Source: a virus. From it: a stretch of 23,035 nucleotides of DNA. Below are positions 6,852 through 15,177 of this stretch, one piece after another (the stretch's first letter is position 1; each line of letters begins with the position of its first letter). Under the pieces are notes generated by a model. The model saw only the letters and a program-made list of their open reading frames with translations, was not told the DNA's origin and searched no databases. A program made the position numbers and the translations under genes. The stretch covers positions 1 to 23,035 of the IMG/VR virus record IMGVR_UViG_3300009130_000143, one strand, 5' to 3'.

Positions 6852-9800
6852 TTGCGTGCACGTTTGCCGTGCCCTGGATCTTTCGCCAGCGCTGCGGCGG
6901 TGTTGCGATGACCTATTTGTTCATAATCAAATCCGCCGGGTCCAAAACCATACTTTGGATCATTAATATCAATGCCATTTGCAGCAAGCTCATTTAAAAG
7001 TTGTTGTTTTGGACTGGGCTTCTCAAAGACTGGGTTTTTACTCCTTTTATCGACAAAATCTTCAACTTGTTGTGTGGCGCGCATATCGTCAGCAGGAGAG
7101 GTTTTTACCTCTATCTCCCAGCCACTTGAATTTATTGTGCCACGAACTTCGTGAATATTACTATACCCGCCGAAGCCAAGACCCTTGGCGATCTCGCGAG
7201 AGCCGACGTCGCCAATATCAGATGTAAGTATATCACACTTACCACCAACCTTAAATAAGTTGTTGCCAACCATTTTCACAGTGGCATCGTAACGGTTAAA
7301 AAAAGTGCCATTGTATCCCCTTTGGGTGATGTTTTTATTCGTGGCTCCGGAATATACCTCACCTCCGGCTTCTGGTCCGCCTGCGGTGTGTTGAGTAAAC
7401 GAAATAGACTTCACAGGTCCAACAGAACTTCTCACTGCTATCGGATATATGCCATTCAAGATATTTTCCTGCTCCCGGTGGGCTGGTTTAAACATACTTG
7501 CAGCAGATCGCCAGACCCCAGAGGCAGGACCATATAAGCAGTTAAACACCACATACTCGTATTCATTCTTACTTTGTGCAAACGTTGTTGTGCTTTGAGA
7601 TTTTGGAATAGAACCAAGTTGCGCTGTGCCGAATCGTCCAGAGCGCTGGATGCGGTTGTTCCCTCTTTGATCGCCCAAAGCCACAAATCCTAGAGCGCTT
7701 GGATTTTGCGATTCGCTTAAGACTCCGTGGCGTCTGCCAACAAAACATCCTTCTTCTCCGCCAGCGAATGCAGTTCGAAGCAATTTATTTAGCAAACTTT
7801 TTATAAACTCATTGAGTGTCATTGCGTCTCTTTGAGGTATAACAATTTCTGACATTATCCATGCTCTAAACAATTTAAAAGAAATAGGAATATCTGCTAT
7901 TGGCATACTCTTCGTTCTAGTATGATTGCCGGGATCTGAATATTGGATTGAGCCAAGTATCAAATGGGGATTTCGGGGGGATCCGTCAAGCTTGATATTA
8001 GTCTTTTCAATTAGTGTCTCGATGATGGCACCAAAATACACATACTCAAACTTCACAAAATCAGGATTGCTCTCGGAAACCTTCACATAGCCTGTCGATG
8101 CCAGTGTCCCGCCGCCCTTAAGGGTTTCTTGATTATCATCGGCGAAGAATAACCCTTGGGCTTTGTGTTTACGGGCTTCAATTTCTTCTGCTGTTGCCTT
8201 CTTCACATTATTTTTAACTTCCTCATTGGCAACCTCGCCACTGCCAACATTCGCTTTGCGCTTTGTTCTTCCACCCGGCTGTTGTTTTTCTTGGACCGCT
8301 TGGATGTCTTCCCTTTCTTTCTTAAGTCTATTATATTCCGCCTCATAGCCTTGACGCTGCTTTTCATCGATCTCGATGTCACCGATATCGTAATCTTGGA
8401 CCCCTTCGATATCGTAGGGTTTCCTATCTGGATATAATGTTGCAGCCACCTTCTCCCATTCGTGACGGCGCATATATCCTCCGCTTTCAGATATTTTCTT
8501 GAGCGCGGTGAAACGAGCATCCGCTTCTGCTGAGTTGTGTTCTGCACTGGCAGCAGCCAACTTCTTTCGCTCAATTTCATGGGTCGACCACCTTTGGTTG
8601 TTGGCAAGGTGTTCTTGGGAGGTGATACCAAGCTCACTCTTGGGAACAGCAATACTCCAGACACGATTATTATCTATCAACCTCACAATTAAATCAGAAT
8701 ACAACTGCATTCGCTCTGCATCGAGTTGGGCGAGGACCGTCCTTGTGTTAACATAGTCCTTTCCGGATTGCTGTGCTTTCCGGATCATTTCCCAGACCTG
8801 CGCTTTCTTCATAGACCTGTCTTGAGGATTTCCGGGCTGTGCTTGTTTCGAGGCACCCCCATGATATTCATTATATTGAAATTTGTCGCTGATGTCTCCC
8901 TCTTCAAGCCCCTGGATCGCAGCCCAGTTCGCTGCATCGATAGGTTCCCCTTGAATTTGCCCGTGTTCATCTGTTTTAAAGTATTCTTCAACATTTTCTT
9001 TATCAAGTTGATTCTTCAATTTTTGAAGCAGTTGTGCGGTATGTTTTTTAGCAGCGTTCGCTTTTACAATCTTTTCGGCAGCGTCCGTTTCCGACATATT
9101 TTGGTCGGCGAGTCGTGATGATGTCTGACGGAATCCATCAGCCAATGCGTTAACGCTATTATCCGGATCCAGTTCCACAGTAGCCATATATTCAAGCTCG
9201 ATATCAACGCGACCGTCCTCTGAGAAATTTATTTTTGGAGGTGCCTTAACGTGCAATATCATTTGGGTTATGCTTTTTTCAATTGCTTTTTTCTGTTCTA
9301 TTGAAAAGTTGTCTATAAATGCTTCTGGGATCATCCACCCATAAGCAACCCGAACCATAAAAAACTGTTGATTTGTAAAAGTTCTTCCTGCGATCTCTGT
9401 TCCGGCGGTTCTGGACATGAGCATATCCAAAACAGATGCGTAGTCATCGCCGGGTTTATAATTAAGAGCGGCTAGCGAATCAGCGCTGAATTTTAAACCC
9501 ACTTTTCTGGTTTCTGCCAATTGGTCACTCTTTTGTCCAGCCCCATCTTCATTAGTGCCGATTTCTTCATAATAAAATTCTTCGAGCCAACATTGTTTTA
9601 AAGTCCCTTGACCACTCGCAGTAATGCTCTGCACAGTCTTTGAGGATATGGTCTGTTGGAACGAAACTTCTTTGGATTTCCTGCCTCTCAAAGAGCGAAT
9701 GCCGCCCTTACCCGCTTCTTGATCTTTGGTGGGAACGATGCCAGCGGCATCAACAAGATACAATTTTACAACGGGCATCAGAGCACTCAATTGATACTCT

Positions 9801-10072
9801 TTCAACTCCATAAAAGTCAATAAATCTTCTTCAAGGCTTAATTTTTTTCGGAGTTCCCACGGATCGCCGGTATATACGGGGAATTTGCTATAATTGATCT
9901 TTGCACCTTGTGCGCTAAAAGCACCAAGGTGGTCCATCAAATAACACTGCTCGTTAAGGCGAATAACTGCCTGCGACTCGCGGAGGAGGTCTCCCTCGCT
10001 TTTATCGTCGTGACTATATGTATCCGTCTCCTTCCTTACTACTCTATTGTCCCATTTCGTTTTTTCAGCCAT
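6812..10072 (-). CDS. Large (1086 aa) probable baseplate or tail structural protein
   Basis: A single open frame of 1086 codons starting ATG with AAGGA 6 nt upstream. I do not recognise a named family. The N-terminal half includes a stretch ending in VDIELEYMATVELDPD (about residue 290). Roughly residues 485-640 are charged, Lys/Glu/Gln-rich and likely helical or flexible. A second globular region begins near residue 675 (KFEYVYFGAIIETLIEKTN) and runs to about 1000. The last 30 residues are strongly basic (RARKWPKGRKGVRKGL). The gene follows the gp53-like LysM gene, a place where many contractile phages encode baseplate hub or wedge proteins, and the predicted cytoplasmic, motif-poor composition fits a virion component. 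A hub protein is possible, but I see no gp5-type lysozyme or gp27 signature. Confidence 0.8.
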   Translation of the reverse strand: MAEKTKWDNRVVRKETDTYSHDDKSEGDLLRESQAVIRLNEQCYLMDHLGAFSAQGAKINYSKFPVYTGDPWELRKKLSLEEDLLTFMELKEYQLSALMPVVKLYLVDAAGIVPTKDQEAGKGGIRSLRGRKSKEVSFQQTISSKTVQSITASGQGTLKQCWLEEFYYEEIGTNEDGAGQKSDQLAETRKVGLKFSADSLAALNYKPGDDYASVLDMLMSRTAGTEIAGRTFTNQQFFMVRVAYGWMIPEAFIDNFSIEQKKAIEKSITQMILHVKAPPKINFSEDGRVDIELEYMATVELDPDNSVNALADGFRQTSSRLADQNMSETDAAEKIVKANAAKKHTAQLLQKLKNQLDKENVEEYFKTDEHGQIQGEPIDAANWAAIQGLEEGDISDKFQYNEYHGGASKQAQPGNPQDRSMKKAQVWEMIRKAQQSGKDYVNTRTVLAQLDAERMQLYSDLIVRLIDNNRVWSIAVPKSELGITSQEHLANNQRWSTHEIERKKLAAASAEHNSAEADARFTALKKISESGGYMRRHEWEKVAATLYPDRKPYDIEGVQDYDIGDIEIDEKQRQGYEAEYNRLKKEREDIQAVQEKQQPGGRTKRKANVGSGEVANEEVKNNVKKATAEEIEARKHKAQGLFFADDNQETLKGGGTLASTGYVKVSESNPDFVKFEYVYFGAIIETLIEKTNIKLDGSPRNPHLILGSIQYSDPGNHTRTKSMPIADIPISFKLFRAWIMSEIVIPQRDAMTLNEFIKSLLNKLLRTAFAGGEEGCFVGRRHGVLSESQNPSALGFVALGDQRGNNRIQRSGRFGTAQLGSIPKSQSTTTFAQSKNEYEYVVFNCLYGPASGVWRSAASMFKPAHREQENILNGIYPIAVRSSVGPVKSISFTQHTAGGPEAGGEVYSGATNKNITQRGYNGTFFNRYDATVKMVGNNLFKVGGKCDILTSDIGDVGSREIAKGLGFGGYSNIHEVRGTINSSGWEIEVKTSPADDMRATQQVEDFVDKRSKNPVFEKPSPKQQLLNELAANGIDINDPKYGFGPGGFDYEQIGHRNTAAALAKDPGHGKRARKWPKGRKGVRKGL

Positions 10073-10080
10073 ACTTGTCC

Positions 10081-10422
10081 TTAAAATCCATAAATTGTCA
10101 ACACTCTACTTAAAGGCGTTGGCACATATATTGAATCACCTGTCCTCACATGAGCCTCTGTGGGAATTCCGTTATACATCGCAATAACCCACCACGCTTC
10201 CGGCTCTCCGTAATATTTCTGCGCAACTTTATAAAAACGGTCACCGTGCTTCCAAGTATGTTGAACATGGTCTATCTGCGACAATTCCAAATCATCTGGT
10301 GTGATAAAAAACGGTCCCTCGTAATGGGGCGTATGCAGGCTTCTGTTTCTACGGATCAGGGTTTTGCCCATTCGTGGGTGCGCTGTTTGTATAATATCCC
10401 TATTGTAAAAACGACTAATCAT
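10081..10422 (-). CDS. 53: gp53-like baseplate wedge protein with LysM domain
   Basis: A 113-aa protein whose C-terminal part (residues 56-101) is a LysM-type motif of the T4 gp53 kind: TWKHGDRFYKVAQKYYG, then WWVIAMYN and a closing GDSIYVP. In T4-like phages gp53 is a baseplate wedge component, and a LysM protein of this size regularly sits just downstream of the tape measure and tube-cap genes, as here. The short N-terminal part (1-50) would contact neighbouring baseplate proteins. The start is ATG with GAGGGAGA directly upstream. The protein is shorter than T4 gp53 (about 196 aa), keeping mainly the LysM core. It ends 8 bp before the start of the 1086-aa gene. Confidence 0.85.
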   Translation of the reverse strand: MISRFYNRDIIQTAHPRMGKTLIRRNRSLHTPHYEGPFFITPDDLELSQIDHVQHTWKHGDRFYKVAQKYYGEPEAWWVIAMYNGIPTEAHVRTGDSIYVPTPLSRVLTIYGF

Positions 10423-10444
10423 TCTCCCTCTTCTCCTTTATATC

Positions 10445-11434
10445 TTATATGATACCATTGCTACCTATGGTGTTTGCGGTTGAATTCAACACGCTATTAG
10501 CATCGCTTTGCTCTTTCCTATCGGCTGTGCGTTCGGAATTAGATGAACCTTCTCCAGTGCTTACTGGTTCTGCGCCCGGATCTGTTTTTGCCGCCCCCAA
10601 CTCTGCGTCCACAACTGCTTGTGGAACATCTCCACCTGAATTCGGCTTAGGAGCATTCGAACCCTGTGTTTCTGGAGCGCCGGGAGTGTTGCTTCTCAAA
10701 ATATTCTTAGTCACTGTTGAGTTGTAAGGGAAGCCAACAAATGCACCCTGTCGGTCGTCAGAACCCCTATTACTGTATCCCAGTTGGTGTTCGTGTTGCA
10801 CCGTTAATTCCAAACTCAGAGACACTTTCTTGGGATATATTTGACCTCCACTAGACGTAAAAACACCAACATCAAAATCTGGTGAATAATCAATTCCAGC
10901 AGGAGTGCATAATAGACCAGACTGTGCCGCCGTGCCATCCCCAGCGCCATGAGATTTTTTAATCAAATTGCCAAACTTGGTTTTAATATATGGAGGTGCA
11001 CCAATGCCTTCTCCAATGCGACTTGTGCCCTCGCCACCAGCCCTTTGAAAAACCGGATACATCATTTGCACTAAGCGTTCACATTTCTGAAGGTTGTTTA
11101 TAGCCTCGGTCAAGCCGTTGGCTACGACGTCCCACTCAAGGGTGATCTTTCTTCCTGTGCCCTGATATGCTTGAATTGGATCCATTCTGCCCTGAGCCGT
11201 GACCGAATCCCAACGCACTTCAAACGAGTCCGTAAATGCTGTCACAAATGCTTTAAATTTAACATTAACCTGAGTTGGAACGCTATAAAATTCAATATTA
11301 TGATATCTTAGAAGAAAGTCCGACGCATCTCCATGTCCGGTCAGGTTTTCAGGAACGTTCTGAGCCGCTGCTGCGGCGTCGGAGATGGCGCGAGTGGCTT
11401 GAGTCGCTTTTCGTAAAGTTTCGTTGAAACCCAT
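10445..11434 (-). CDS. gp48/gp54-like baseplate tube cap or initiator protein
   Basis: A 329-aa protein with a short helical, Ala-rich N-terminus and a beta-rich middle: VNVKFKAFVTAFTDSFEVRW (about 56-75) followed by DPIQAYQGTGRKITLEWDVV (about 85-104) and NNLQKCERLVQMMYPVF (about 113-129). This resembles what I recall of tube-like baseplate proteins of T4-like phages (gp48/gp54 type), which close the baseplate and start tail-tube growth around the tape measure. A further beta segment (YPKKVSLSLELTVQHEHQLG) follows near residue 200-220. The last 100 residues are Ser/Asn/Gly-rich and probably disordered. The gene lies directly between the tape measure and the gp53-like gene, which supports the assignment. 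Whether it is gp48 or gp54 cannot be told from sequence alone. Confidence 0.65.
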   Translation of the reverse strand: MGFNETLRKATQATRAISDAAAAAQNVPENLTGHGDASDFLLRYHNIEFYSVPTQVNVKFKAFVTAFTDSFEVRWDSVTAQGRMDPIQAYQGTGRKITLEWDVVANGLTEAINNLQKCERLVQMMYPVFQRAGGEGTSRIGEGIGAPPYIKTKFGNLIKKSHGAGDGTAAQSGLLCTPAGIDYSPDFDVGVFTSSGGQIYPKKVSLSLELTVQHEHQLGYSNRGSDDRQGAFVGFPYNSTVTKNILRSNTPGAPETQGSNAPKPNSGGDVPQAVVDAELGAAKTDPGAEPVSTGEGSSNSERTADRKEQSDANSVLNSTANTIGSNGII

Positions 11435-11494
11435 TTGTTCGGTCCTCCCTCAAGAGTAAATAGAAAAATAAATTTATTTTTTCTTGTCGCCAAT

Positions 11495-14400
11495 TTATTT
11501 CTGAATATTTAATGGATACTGCTCTTTCGCAAGTGCCTGCTTCACAGACCTGCCAAGCTCTCGGTCATTGAGTTTCAACACGACCACTGTTTCACCAGCA
11601 TTTGCGCCAGCACCAGCAGCGGCTGGTTGTGCGGCATTTGCCGAGTTGATAGCCTCAACCAACTCCGTCAATTGAGTCATAGGTCCTTTAAACAACCAAC
11701 TAGACCAGCCAATGTCGCGAACAGCGTCTGCCACGTTGATCAAGTTTTCGCCTGTCTGCGGATTTATTTTGACTATCTCGGGAGTTGCTTCTGCCATGGC
11801 ATCCATAGACAAGTCAAAGGCTTCAAGGTGCGGAATTGACAATCTATTGACCGAGTACCCGAACCACCATAAAGAAGAGCCGACACTGCTCAAGGCATCA
11901 GCAAATATATAAAGCCCAAAAGATCTTAAAACCATCGTATCAAGAAGGGACACGAACCTCTCAAGCCCATCATTAAGGAATTGCAGAGGCTCTGTGAAAC
12001 TGACAGAAATATTTAATGTCTCTCGCAACGATTCATTGAACCCCGGCAAGTATGTGTTGCCAACATATGCTGCGTTTCCAACATCAACGAATGCGTTGCC
12101 CATTCTTCGCAAAGCCGGGGCGATCCCCTCGGCGTCAAGCCAAGTTTTCATTGACAACAGGGTCTTCATCAAAGATTTAACCTTTGGCACGGCTGAACTC
12201 ATCCCTTTTCCAGCAAATTCTGCGACCTTGCCCAAACCTTGCATCATATTTCCTAGAGCAACCAAGTCATCTGTTTTGATGAAGAATAGAGAAAACGCCA
12301 GTCCAACCAGACCCACTGCCATCGCAAGAAGACCTGCCATTGCGATGAAACCACCCGCACCGACGCCAATAGCACTAACGGCGAGCATCGCGAACCACTG
12401 GGCGAATGTGCCAAGTTGATCTGTATAAGGCAGCATTACAGCAAGACCTTCTGCAATTGCTGCGATTCCCCACGCAGCAACCCTGAATGCCAATGCCACG
12501 GCAAAAAACACCCCGGCGATGGCAACAAACGGTATCATCATTGTCATTGCCATCGTTCCTGCGGAGCCGAGGGCTATAATGACACCTATAAGCGTTGCGG
12601 CAAATACAAGCAATGCGAACGAAATAGCCATTATTTGCCCACCAGAAAAATCCTTAAAAGCCTTGACAAATTCAGCCACACCCAAAGCGGCAATCGCAAT
12701 TCCACCGCCAATCATCAGGGCAGCAGCCCCGAGACCCAGCAAGACGGGGACCGCTTGTCTCCCGTGCTTTGCAATATTTTTAAGTGCAGTTCCAAAAGAC
12801 TTGCCGCCCTTCTCTGCGCCCTTTCCGGCTTTGGCTGCGGACTCGCCTGCACCTCCGAGCGAATCGGTAAGCCACGATCCAGTCCAAATCGATTTAACAA
12901 ATGCTCCCACCTTGCCCAGTGTCCAAAAGGCACCCGCCATGGCTGCAACCGTAACCCAAGCATTTGTATTTTCTGCCAACAAGACAAACGGGGATAAAAG
13001 GAAATTTAATATCTCCAATACTGGGAGCGCTGCTTCCGCTAATGTCGCAAACGCTTTTGCAAAATTAGCCATCGGATCCTGCGCTTTTTTCGCCTCTTCC
13101 ATCAACTCTTCAATTGTCATCCCACTTTCTTCTGCCTTCTTTGCCATCCTCTCCATTTCAGCAGAACTGGTGTTGCCAAAGAATTTCATAGCATTGGACA
13201 TTTTTTCAAACCCAAAGGCTGCTTTCATTCTTTGTTTTTCTATCATGCTCATCGACTTGAACGACTTGCCACTTTGTTCAAATGCCTTCTTTTCCAACAT
13301 AATCCGCTCAGAATATGTGGCGTTCCTCATCTTGTTTGCATCAATGGCAGCATAGCCAAGAACAGTGTTAATTCTTGCTGCGCGAGCCATTGATCCCGAA
13401 ACAGTGTTATACTCTTCGATATTATCAATCAAACTGCCCATCTCCATCTTGAGGGCTTTTGACATACCTAATAGATTTTTAAATTCTCCGGTGGCGTTGT
13501 CTCCAAAAACTGCCAATCTGTCAAAGTTCTGATTTAACTCAGCAACAACTTGACCAACATTCATTTCAAGGGCGCGACCCAGACCAACCATATCTGCTGA
13601 CATCCCTTGGGCTTGCTGCTGGGTGTAGCCAAGCGTTGCCATAAAATGGTCCATCATCTGGCTATTTGCCTGTGCAGAGACTCCCATCTTTTCCATCGCC
13701 CCAGAGAAAACAGCAAAGCCCCCAACATCAGTTATGTCTGAAAAGGCTTTCATTTCGCCACGGGCAGTCGCAATGGCTTGTCCGGCATCATCCGCGCTAA
13801 GACCCATTTTTCTCATTTCAGAATTAGTGCCTGCCAGCACCTCATTATATTTTTCCCCTGCACCAGTGGCTTTCATCAATGAGTCTTGCGCTTTTGCCAG
13901 ACCAAATGCCATTTTTACAATTACAGCACCGATGCCAATGAACCCAGACATCAAAATGTTCTGAAGTGTGAACAGCGATGCCATAGCGGTGCCGACTGTC
14001 CCCAAGGCAACAGCAAGACCTTGAGTCTGCGCTAGAACGATCATCGATCCAATACCAGACGCTTTCCAACTTTCGCCAACGCCGGTCATCATGGTCAATG
14101 TAGTAGAGATGCTGCCTAAAGCCTTCTCCTGCTCTTGACGTGCTCGCTTGGCTCCATCAGCGATGGCTTCTTGATGATCTCTTTCTTGTCTCTTGCCCTC
14201 TATCAGACCTTCGGCGCTTTTCTCATGCGCTTGGGCAAACTTTAAAGCATCTTCTGCTGCTTTAACAGCCTCCTCGGCTTCTTTCCTCTGCGCGAGGGTG
14301 GCTGCGCCTTTGGCTTCAAGGACTTGCAAGTGCCTCTGTGCCGTATCTAGTTCGTCTTCTAGTTGTGCTTGATATTCTTCGAACTCGTAGGCAATCTTTG

Positions 14401-14545
14401 CCAATTTTTGCAGTTCTTCATCGGCAAGTTTGGCTCGGCGTTCGGCGATGAGTTCACGCGCCTCTTCAAGGGTATTAATTTCCCCAAGAGCCTGCTTTTG
14501 CTTAATTAGGCTCTGTTCTTTTGCCGTGTAATTATCATCAGCCAT
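11495..14545 (-). CDS. Tail tape measure protein
   Basis: A 1016-aa protein with tape-measure features: a long charged coiled coil at about residues 5-145, an Ala/Gly-rich segment at about 165-215, a long helical middle, and a cluster of very hydrophobic Ala/Gly/Ile/Val segments at roughly 605-760 that could insert into the host membrane during genome ejection. The C-terminus is compact and ends in a short globular stretch (VVLKLNDRELGRSVKQAL). It occupies the usual place after the tail chaperone region and before baseplate tube-cap and LysM genes, equivalent to T4 gp29 in role though longer. No lytic transglycosylase or peptidase motif was seen. The start is ATG with AGGGA upstream. Several long open frames on the opposite strand are by-products of its Ala-rich codon pattern. 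Confidence 0.9.
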   Translation of the reverse strand: MADDNYTAKEQSLIKQKQALGEINTLEEARELIAERRAKLADEELQKLAKIAYEFEEYQAQLEDELDTAQRHLQVLEAKGAATLAQRKEAEEAVKAAEDALKFAQAHEKSAEGLIEGKRQERDHQEAIADGAKRARQEQEKALGSISTTLTMMTGVGESWKASGIGSMIVLAQTQGLAVALGTVGTAMASLFTLQNILMSGFIGIGAVIVKMAFGLAKAQDSLMKATGAGEKYNEVLAGTNSEMRKMGLSADDAGQAIATARGEMKAFSDITDVGGFAVFSGAMEKMGVSAQANSQMMDHFMATLGYTQQQAQGMSADMVGLGRALEMNVGQVVAELNQNFDRLAVFGDNATGEFKNLLGMSKALKMEMGSLIDNIEEYNTVSGSMARAARINTVLGYAAIDANKMRNATYSERIMLEKKAFEQSGKSFKSMSMIEKQRMKAAFGFEKMSNAMKFFGNTSSAEMERMAKKAEESGMTIEELMEEAKKAQDPMANFAKAFATLAEAALPVLEILNFLLSPFVLLAENTNAWVTVAAMAGAFWTLGKVGAFVKSIWTGSWLTDSLGGAGESAAKAGKGAEKGGKSFGTALKNIAKHGRQAVPVLLGLGAAALMIGGGIAIAALGVAEFVKAFKDFSGGQIMAISFALLVFAATLIGVIIALGSAGTMAMTMMIPFVAIAGVFFAVALAFRVAAWGIAAIAEGLAVMLPYTDQLGTFAQWFAMLAVSAIGVGAGGFIAMAGLLAMAVGLVGLAFSLFFIKTDDLVALGNMMQGLGKVAEFAGKGMSSAVPKVKSLMKTLLSMKTWLDAEGIAPALRRMGNAFVDVGNAAYVGNTYLPGFNESLRETLNISVSFTEPLQFLNDGLERFVSLLDTMVLRSFGLYIFADALSSVGSSLWWFGYSVNRLSIPHLEAFDLSMDAMAEATPEIVKINPQTGENLINVADAVRDIGWSSWLFKGPMTQLTELVEAINSANAAQPAAAGAGANAGETVVVLKLNDRELGRSVKQALAKEQYPLNIQK

Positions 14546-14566
14546 TCATTCAGGTTCCCTGCGCCT

Positions 14567-14908
14567 TTACTTGAACGGCCACTTGATGCCGGTCTTTTTC
14601 TGAAAATCTTTAATAGATTTATTTAATTTAAACTTATTCTTATATGTGCGAGGATCGTTTAAACCATATTTCTTATACGCTGAAATATACTTTTTTTCTC
14701 TTCCAAGAGTTTTCGCAAATGAGCGGACGTCCTCTTTGGAACCCTTGACAGAAACCGGAACAGATGCACCTCCGCCAAACATTAATTTTAACAATTCTTT
14801 AATCCCTGCGCCCATCATTGCAAAGATATTAAACTCATCCAACTTGCCACTTTTTGCGGCTTCCAGATCAATAACAATAGGCGTAAGGTCTTTCTGTGGT
14901 TCTGTCAT
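14567..14908 (-). CDS. Small conserved protein upstream of the tape measure, function unknown
   Basis: A 113-aa protein that begins MTEPQKDLTPIVIDLEAAKS and ends in GIKWPFK. An N-terminal helical segment (FNIFAMMGAGIKELLKLMFG, about 26-45) is followed by SVPVSVKGSKEDVRSFAKTL (about 50-69), a basic region and an acidic-aromatic motif, KKYGLNDPRTYKNK (about 79-92). From memory, similar small proteins precede tape measure genes in other uncultured T4-like phages, but no function is known to me. Its place between the gp26-like/frameshift gene pair and the tape measure suggests a role in tail assembly, for instance as a tape measure partner. The start is ATG with GAGGGAG 5 nt upstream, just after a terminator and a consensus -10 box. 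Confidence 0.8.
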   Translation of the reverse strand: MTEPQKDLTPIVIDLEAAKSGKLDEFNIFAMMGAGIKELLKLMFGGGASVPVSVKGSKEDVRSFAKTLGREKKYISAYKKYGLNDPRTYKNKFKLNKSIKDFQKKTGIKWPFK

Positions 14909-14926
14909 TTTACTCCCTCTTGGTAT

Positions 14927-14932
14927 ATTATA
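14927..14932 (-). promoter_or_regulatory. Possible -10 box before the 113-aa gene
   Basis: A perfect TATAAT on the minus strand lies about 20 nt before the start of the 113-aa gene and directly after a terminator. No good -35 is present at the proper distance (TTCTTT), so it may need a phage or accessory factor, or be chance in AT-rich DNA. Confidence 0.3.
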
Positions 14933-14953
14933 TAAATAGTTCTTCTAAAAAGA

Positions 14954-14978
14954 AAAAAGGGCACCTAAGTGCCCTTTC
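14954..14978 (-). terminator. Rho-independent terminator after the tail chaperone region
   Basis: Minus strand: 9-bp stem AAAGGGCAC / GTGCCCTTT with the 4-nt loop TTAG, followed by a T-rich run (TTTCTTTTT). It directly follows the small chaperone-like ORF. Its symmetry would also allow termination in the other direction. Confidence 0.8.
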
Positions 14979-14982
14979 CTCA

Positions 14983-15177
14983 TCATCTCCTGCGTGATGA
15001 TTTTTTTATTTTTTCCATCTCTTCATGCTCTTCGTCGAATTGTTTTTTAAGTCGGCGAACAAACCAATGGCGGATTTTAACCGGCAAGTTATATGCCTCA
15101 ATAAAACTCCATCCACCGTGATGTTTTAAAACAAATATCTGCTCATACACACTTTCAATGTATTCATCGCTTAGGCC
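14983..15177 (-). CDS. Chaperone-like ORF lacking a start codon, probably translated by frameshift from gp26
   Basis: A frame of about 64 codons overlaps the end of the gp26-like gene. It reads GLSDEYIESVYEQIFVLKHH, then GGWSFIEAYNLPVKIRHWFV, then RRLKKQFDEEHEEMEKIKK and a basic end. The pattern 'hydrophobic, GG-aromatic, AYNLPV.IR.W' is protein-like and resembles, from memory, small proteins found after gp26 in T4-like phages. There is no ATG in frame before its last tenth; the first GTG is 8 codons in and has no ribosome binding site. The upstream in-frame stop lies inside gp26, and between the two is a run of seven T. I infer synthesis as a C-terminal extension of gp26 by a +1 or -2 frameshift. 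The last few residues depend on my reading of a homopolymer near 15001, so the left end may be off by a base. Confidence 0.6.
   Translation of the reverse strand, partial: GLSDEYIESVYEQIFVLKHHGGWSFIEAYNLPVKIRHWFVRRLKKQFDEEHEEMEKIKKSSRRR

Noticed and set aside
11464-11481. Perfect 18-nt A/T palindrome after the tape measure gene
   Set aside because: The stem contains only A-T pairs and would be unstable; it could be a weak terminator but I cannot support it.
12416-13355. Long plus-strand open frames (up to 278 codons) opposite the tape measure gene
   Set aside because: They mirror the Ala/Gly-rich codons of the tape measure on the other strand, have no ribosome binding site and encode low-complexity sequence.
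14931-14938. TATAAATA on the plus strand
   Set aside because: It points against all genes in the window, with only antisense sequence downstream; probably part of an AT-rich spacer.
14984-15169. Short frame starting at the ATG that overlaps the gp26 stop (ATGA)
   Set aside because: It ends after 13 codons and is in a different frame from the patterned chaperone-like sequence.
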